From Halictus rubicundus (lineage: Eukaryota; Arthropoda; Insecta; Hymenoptera; Halictidae), in contig NC_135150.1 in assembly GCF_050948215.1 (NCBI RefSeq), positions 20,005,943-20,069,942 on the forward strand: DNA of 64,000 bases. The letters run 5' to 3'. The position numbers were made by a program, and so were the translations under genes. Below the pieces are notes generated by a model. That model was given only the letters and a program-made list of their open reading frames with translations, ran no database searches and was not told where the DNA came from. Position 1 is the stretch's first letter. Each line of letters opens with the position of its first letter. This document shows positions 58,680 to 64,000 of the stretch, one piece after another.

Positions 58680-60215
58680 AGGTGAGCTTGCCCCGTGGGA
58701 CACTGTCTTGACTCCGGAGCCGCGAAGCCACGCCTACTTCAAGCACTTTGCACGGAGACACCAAGATGAGTAGGCTTCTACGTCTGTCTTTGACGTCGTC
58801 TGCCTCAAAGATCTGTTGTCAAGGTAGAAATTGCGTCATAGGCCATTGTACTAACTACTATAGGCTTCATAGGGAGTGCCGGATCTTTTAGAAGTCGGGA
58901 GCAATAATGCCATGCCTACCGAGATTATCCTAGAAGCAAACTTCTATTTTTTCCTTTGATGCAACTCGACGACAAACTCTGCTTCCAATCTAAGGCGCTC
59001 TCAATGCCTAGGTTGTTCTCTGAAACGCTATCTGTGCTCCCTTTTTAAGGAGGGCAACAAAGAGCAACGAAGCCACGCCCACTGAAAACATTTCAGAGGA
59101 CAGTAGACTTCTATTTTCATCTCTTTGATGCTACTTAACGCGAAATTTTTCTTCCGACAGCAATCGAAGGCGCTCCCAATGCATAGATTATTCTTTGGAA
59201 CGCTACATGTGCTCCGTAGAATCAAAGATCAACGAAGCCACGCCCACTGAGAACATCTTAGAGGACAGTGGACATCTATTTTCATCTTTGATGCCGCTTA
59301 ATGCGAAATTTTGCTTCCAAGAGCAATCGAAGGTGCTCCCACTGCATAGATTACTCTTTGGAACGCTACATGTGCTCCGTAGAATCAAAGATCAACGAAG
59401 CCACGCCCACTGAGAACATCTTAGAGGACAGTGGACATCTATTTTCATCTTTGATGCCGCTTAATGCGAAATTTTGCTTCCAAGAGCAATCGAAGGTGCT
59501 CCCACTGCATAGATTACTCTTTGGAACGCTACATGTGCTCCGTAGAATCAAAGAGCAACGAAGCCACGCCCACTGAGAACATCTTAGAGGACAGTGGACA
59601 TCTATTTTCATTTTTGATGCTACTTAATGCGAAATTTTGCTTCCAAGAGCAATCGAAGGTGCTCCCACTGCATAGATTACTCTTTGGAACGCTACATGTG
59701 CTCCCTAGAATCAAAGAGCAACGAAGCCACGCCCACTGAGAACATCTTAGAGGACAGTGGACTTCTATTTTCATTTTTGATGCTACTTAATGCGAAATTT
59801 TGCTTCCAAAAGCAATCGAATGCGCTCTCAATGCATAGATTACTCTTTGGAACGCTACATGTGCACCCTAGAATCAAAGAGCAACGAAGCCACGCCCACT
59901 GAGAACATTTCAGAGGACAGTAGACTCCTATATTCATCTTTGATGCTACGTAATGCGAAATGTTACTTCCACGAGCAATTTAGAGCGTTAACAGAGCATA
60001 GACTGGCCTGAGTACGGTCCTAGCTCGCTAAAAGTGGGAAGCAGCGAAGCCACGCCCACTAAGAGCATCCTAGAGGAAGGTAGTCCACTATTCTTTTCTG
60101 TAACACTGTTTCCTGCAAAATGCTACAACCTAAAGCAATCTAGGACATTCCAAGAGCATAGATTGACCTGAGAGGCAGAATTCCATCTCCTTAAAAATCA
60201 AAAGCAACGAAACTA
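58680..60215 (+). repeat. 163-bp satellite array
   Basis: Units marked by GAAGCCACGCCCACTGAGAA, GGACAGTGGAC and TTTTGCTTCCAAGAGCAATC. Marker positions are 59071, 59236, 59399, 59562, 59725, 59888 and 60048: five intervals of 163-165 and the last of 160 bp. The core (59200-59940) is nearly uniform, while the outer units (58726, 60048 onwards) are strongly diverged. Frames of 91 codons starting MRNFASKSN recur every 163 bp because each unit contains the same start and stop, not because of a gene family. Confidence 0.93.
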
Positions 60216-60937
60216 ATGATACACTTGAAAGAAAAACGAATTGCTCCATCAGTATACAATTCTCTAACTCGAAATAAGGAATACCAAGATGTTTCGACGA
60301 GTGCTTACAATTTCCCCGCGTTTCCCGCGTTATTAATTTCGGTTGATTTCATAAAAGATCGTGTCGTCGCGCGTCGGAGGTTCAAAGGACGATCTTTTCT
60401 CGTCGTTCCGACGGGAGACATTGCGTCCAATTGAGCCCAGCCGGCGCTCGGCACCCACGCGATCCGGCGCGCGGCGGAAACAAGCAGACGCTGCCACGTA
60501 ACGCAGTTATTGTTGCGAGACTGACTCTCGCGGGCTCTCTTCGGGTTTCCCGATTCCTATGGGAAAACGCGACACCCCACCCACGGGGTACGAGCAACCG
60601 GGTTCACCACCTTCGCCTGGCACGGGTACTGTACGCGTCTACCGTCTCGTGTTCTCCGTCTGAAAAGGGCTCTCCCTTCTCTGCCCTTGTCGCCCATCTT
60701 TCCCGGTCGGTCGCGCTCCGCTGCCTCTTTCGCGGCCGTACCTTCTTCGTCCGCCTCCACCTCCGCGACATCAATCCCCTTCCTCGCAAGCTGCCAACAC
60801 CGGCTGTCGCCTCCTCCTACTATCTCTTCGTGTCCTCGTCGCGTTCGTTTCGTTTTTCCAGCTTCTTCCATTCTACTTGGACCCATCTCTCCCTCTCTTC
60901 CTCTACCTCTCTGTCTCTCCCTCTCTCTCTCCTTTAA
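60216..60937. other. Gene-free, CpG-rich to pyrimidine-rich
   Basis: 60420-60930 is CpG-rich and ends in a CT-rich run (60885-60930). Frames of 168 and 160 codons oppose each other. No gene recognised. Confidence 0.5.
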
Positions 60938-61652
60938 CCCTTCAGGGACGACGCTCGCCGATTTCTTTCTGTACAATCGCACGATGGTACAGATGTTACC
61001 AGAATCTGTAAGCGATCCTGACTTTTTGTTAGCTTTCATAGATCTCTTCAGGAGCTCGGCGATGTTCGACGGAAGCGTGCCTTGTCGAGCACTGCTCCGT
61101 TATCTGATAGTGACTAATCGATTTTGTAACGTTTCCCAGTAACATTGGGTATACAGTATCATCGTTTAGATTGCGGGTCTTTATGCAAAATAAAAATTGT
61201 TAGTAGCTAGGAAAGGCTAGAAATGGTATTACTTCCCTAATGATTATAATCAGCTGAAACGAATTGATATTTCGAAATTCTTTTAATCCGTGCAGTTCTT
61301 TAAACTGCAATCGCTCGTTTTTGTCATAGGTGCATAACATCAACAGATCATAGATGTTGTTCTTGACTTAGAATCTCTGATATTCTTCATGATAGACTTC
61401 AAGTTCTTGATGGAAAGGGATAATGAATGGACCTGATCATGTGTAGTAATTTTTTAGTCTGTACAGTCCACTGATTTCGTCCCTGAAGAGTCCCTAAGGA
61501 AATTAGACATTGTACAATTTTCCACAACAGTCTCAATTTCCTAAAAATCATACAAGTATCGTATCTACAAATCTGGGCACGTGTAATGAATTTTAAGACG
61601 TTCTTCAGGGTCCGCTCGATGCAACGAATGTACAGACATCGGTCCTGAAGGG
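60938..61652. mobile_element. TTAA-flanked, piggyBac-like element with nested insertion
   Basis: Left: TTAA then CCCTTCAGGGACGACGC. Right, on the other strand: GTAA then CCCTTCAGGACCGATG. So there is an inverted end of about 15 bp with a TTAA target (one substitution on the right). 715 bp in total, including the nested 186-bp family A copy, leaving about 530 bp of its own sequence. No transposase seen; a short frame around 60984-61142 is not recognised. Confidence 0.6.
61167..61352 (+). mobile_element. Family A element nested in the TTAA element
   Basis: Left TAGATTGCGGGTCTTTATGC then AAAATAAAAATTG; right GGTGCATAACATCAACAGATC. It lies wholly inside 60938-61652, so this copy arrived after the TTAA element. 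Confidence 0.68.
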
Positions 61653-63050
61653 TTACCCTTGGGTTAGAGGTTCGGACGAAGAATACAGTGGTCTACGTCG
61701 CTCGGATTTTTCGGCGGTACGAATTATAAGTCGGAGGAAAAGTGGGCAGGCTGACTCTCCCCCGGGTGCACAAGGCGAAACACCAGCAGCGGTAGGAGAA
61801 GAAGAAGAGGTCTCGGTAGAGCACTCGGGGGCAATAACTCGCGGCGTGTTGTGACTACGCGATGACGGCCAGACCGCTGGTCGCTGCTCTCTTTCTTTGC
61901 TGCCTCTCTCTTTTTCCCTCTCGGCTGAGGCTCTCTGCTTTGCGCCTCTTGCCGCCACCTCTCCACCCCCCTCTCTCCTCCTCCTCCTCCTTCTGTCTGT
62001 CTGTCTGTCTCCCCGTTTCACCTTGTGCACGCCTTCGCTCGGGGTCTTGTCGGTTTTGTCTCCCAGTCTGCCACACGGTTTTCCGATCGCGAGGAAAGTC
62101 GCGTGTGAAAGACGCCCGACGGCAAGAGATATTTAGATCTTGGCTCGAATTCGAACGCCCCTTCCATGCCTGGGGAATCGGAAGAGATCTACGGAGGCTG
62201 CGATCCGAACGCGAAGAGGGACGCGAAGAAGGAGCACGAGTGGGGAGGTCGGGGAACTTTGGAGTTGGCGATGAAAGTCGTGGGTGGGTCCAATGAAGTG
62301 ATTTTGGAGGTCCTCGCGTTTGAGGTCTTCATGGTTGGCTGCAGAGTGCACAGTTCTTGCGGGAAATTGTTCAATTGAATTTTGGGTAGCTACGGGAGGT
62401 AACAAAAGTGGGATTCAGTCGTTGTAGACTCATTTTGTTAGCGATTTAGACGTAGAAAATTTATGTACATCCCTTCGCATGGATATAGCTAGTCTGCCGA
62501 TTCAATTTTTTTTTACGGAATTATTTGATTCAAATCGAATTGTAATTATGCATATCCAGCAGATTCTATTTACGTTGCTAACTATTGTGAGCCAACTATT
62601 ATAAATAGTGTGCTGATTTAGCTTGAATGTTATACTGTAATGGTGGTTAATGAAAGCTCCTAGAAGCAAGTCTGACACAAGGTACAAATTTTTGTGGATG
62701 TATGTTGAAACTGTGTCATTTTTATTCGTTTGTACGTTTCTGCGCATTTATATTAATCAAGATTGGTCAAGACTGTGTACCCACCTGTACAATAGGTACA
62801 CCTTTCACAAATATTTACTCGCGTTTGACAAGTACACAACCCCATTCGTATCACTTTATTACGGAACATGATATGTTGGTCAAAAAAGATGAATGAAATT
62901 TACGTTCGTTTGTCAAAAAATGTTCAAAGTACAATTTGGAGTACAGAAATTCGATACGGGATTCTGAAGCTCGATCGCATTTATTACTTACATCATTCTA
63001 ATAAAAAAATGTACAAAATAGGGAAAAATGTATAAAAGATAGCGATTATT
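61653..63050. other. Gene-free: pyrimidine-rich, CpG-rich, then AT-rich
   Basis: 61880-62010 is a pyrimidine-rich run with CTC and CTGT repeats (about 61975-62012). The plus-strand frame at 61862-62296 starts with a signal-peptide-like hydrophobic stretch, but this comes from the CT-rich tract. 62400-63050 is AT-rich and featureless. Confidence 0.45.
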
Positions 63051-63247
63051 GGATTGCAGATCTTTACACTGAATAAAAATTCTCTGGAACGGTCACCAAA
63101 AAGACGAGATAAATAAAAATGTGTTTCTTCCCCTAACAGCTGCAGTATCCTGAAACTAACACAAAAACATTCTCGAATTCTTCTAAATCTTCTACTTTGA
63201 ATTTCATTGACCTATTTCTGCCATGGACGTACAAAATCCACAATCTA
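63051..63247 (+). mobile_element. Family A element, complete copy
   Basis: Left GGATTGCAGATCTTTACACT then GAATAAAAATTCTCTGG; interior AATGTGTTTCTTCCCCTAAC; right ACGTACAAAATCCACAATCT. 197 bp. Confidence 0.7.
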
Positions 63248-63845
63248 CTGATTAAACTATTGTACCTCACCATCGAAAAATGCAAAACCAAATTGCAACA
63301 AACTGCCACCGCAAGCCTGAGAATCCCAGGCACATTAACAGGCTCGCGCAGCCAAGAGAACGATTTATCGCGCGATCCATCTCGCAACAAAAGCAAATAG
63401 AATCATCGGAGAAGGCCTCCCCGGTTTCCAAAATTCTGCTCGGTCATAGATCGTCGTCGTCGGGCCGACAAAGTTAGGCAACCGGGAATCGGCGTGTCGG
63501 CTGCTGACACACTTGACGTCACCGGTGGTGCTGGCGGCAGTGATCGTAATGCTCCCACGAATTCTTCGCTCGTGTTCCAAGGAAAACCGTGCTCCCGTGC
63601 GGCGACCCATTCCCCGTGCATTAACCGTGGCGAGGCGCGTTCTCGTTCTCTCTCTCTCGGGCCTGGCAAGATTTCAGTCCCGATAGTTCCCCCCCTGACA
63701 CGAAACGCTTTTCCATCTGTCGGCCCGAGCTGGCTCGCGATTCCGAAACGCGTTAGGCGCTCTGCGAATCCGCGAATCCGCGAATCCGCGAATCGTCCGA
63801 CGAAAACGCGAAAAATTCGGAGATCAGAACGGGGACTGCGGCATT
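63248..63845. other. Gene-free, CpG-rich
   Basis: Contains a 9-bp tandem (CGCGAATCC, about four units, 63767-63796). A 117-codon frame at 63494-63847 crosses it and is not recognised. Confidence 0.45.
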
Positions 63846-63973
63846 AGAAGAATCGAAAAATACTGTTATATTAGTTTCAACCTGATAAACATATTAAGAA
63901 AGAAGATCGATTTCTACATCACTGTAGTTTGTCTATTTCACAACATTTTGCATAAAGTTCCTATAGGCTGCAA
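63846..63973 (-). mobile_element. Family A element, reverse, left part missing
   Basis: AATACTGTTATATTAGTTTC, AACCTGATAAACATATTAAG, AGTTTGTCTATTTCACAACA and TTTTGCATAAAGTTCCTATA follow the reverse-read interior of the 3664 copy; the tip GGCTGC is degraded. Confidence 0.6.
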
Positions 63974-64000
63974 TTTTCAATTTTTCTGGACAAATTGCAA

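Noticed and set aside
59301..60011. Series of 91-codon frames starting MRNFASKSN, looking like a gene family
   Set aside because: They are the 163-bp satellite unit read through; 163 is not a multiple of three and each frame overlaps the next.
61862..62296. 144-codon frame with a signal-peptide-like start
   Set aside because: The hydrophobic stretch is a translation of a CT-rich tract; the remainder is Arg/Glu-rich and the minus strand is also open.

Overview
This is a eukaryotic, gene-free stretch of nuclear DNA, most likely from an insect and plausibly a hymenopteran (bee, wasp or ant). That assignment is an inference. It rests on the sharp mosaic of CpG-rich blocks and AT-rich blocks, the abundant long (GA)n/(CT)n tracts, the remnants of Tc1/mariner transposons and the many small terminal-inverted-repeat elements. 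I found no intact protein-coding gene, tRNA, rRNA, known microRNA or CRISPR array. The long open frames lie mostly in CpG-rich DNA, where stop codons are rare, or in simple repeats, and they occur on both strands at once. The window reads as intergenic DNA or the inside of a very large intron.

What can be supported is a layered community of repeats. Family A is an element of about 200 bp whose ends read AGACTGCGGATCTTTATGCA; about twenty complete or partial copies are scattered from 0.4 to 64 kb. Family B is an element of 134-230 bp with ends CAGTGAATTCTCGATATATG and CAGTGATTTCTCTATATATG, in eight copies. It inserts at TA, as a paralogous empty site inside the window shows (29.55 versus 29.69 kb). 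Several B copies sit in or beside A copies. Family C (2.07-2.65, 16.61-17.46 and 25.97-26.65 kb) has CAGGGACC-type ends around an array of 39-bp units arranged as inverted arms. Family D (44.67-45.33 kb, relatives at 41.3 and 52.2 kb) has inverted ends of about 100 bp.

Two mariner fossils are present. One at 14.76-15.20 kb keeps both ends but has lost most of its transposase. One at 53.77-54.20 kb keeps the C-terminal half with a stop, a frameshift and a deletion over the second catalytic aspartate. Two TTAA-flanked, piggyBac-like non-autonomous elements lie at 58.44-58.65 and 60.94-61.65 kb; the second has an A copy inside it.

Tandem arrays include a 163-bp satellite at 58.68-60.2 kb (degraded relatives in reverse orientation at 22.45-23.15 kb), a 157-bp array at 21.3-21.8 kb, a 193-bp array at 42.8-43.4 kb, a 25-bp minisatellite at 51.17-51.57 kb, and smaller ones at 46.2 and 47.0 kb. 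Long homopurine/homopyrimidine tracts lie at 36.6, 37.1, 38.35 and 57.86 kb. The remaining DNA alternates between CpG-rich blocks and AT-rich blocks with nothing recognisable beyond weak promoter-like or splice-like strings.
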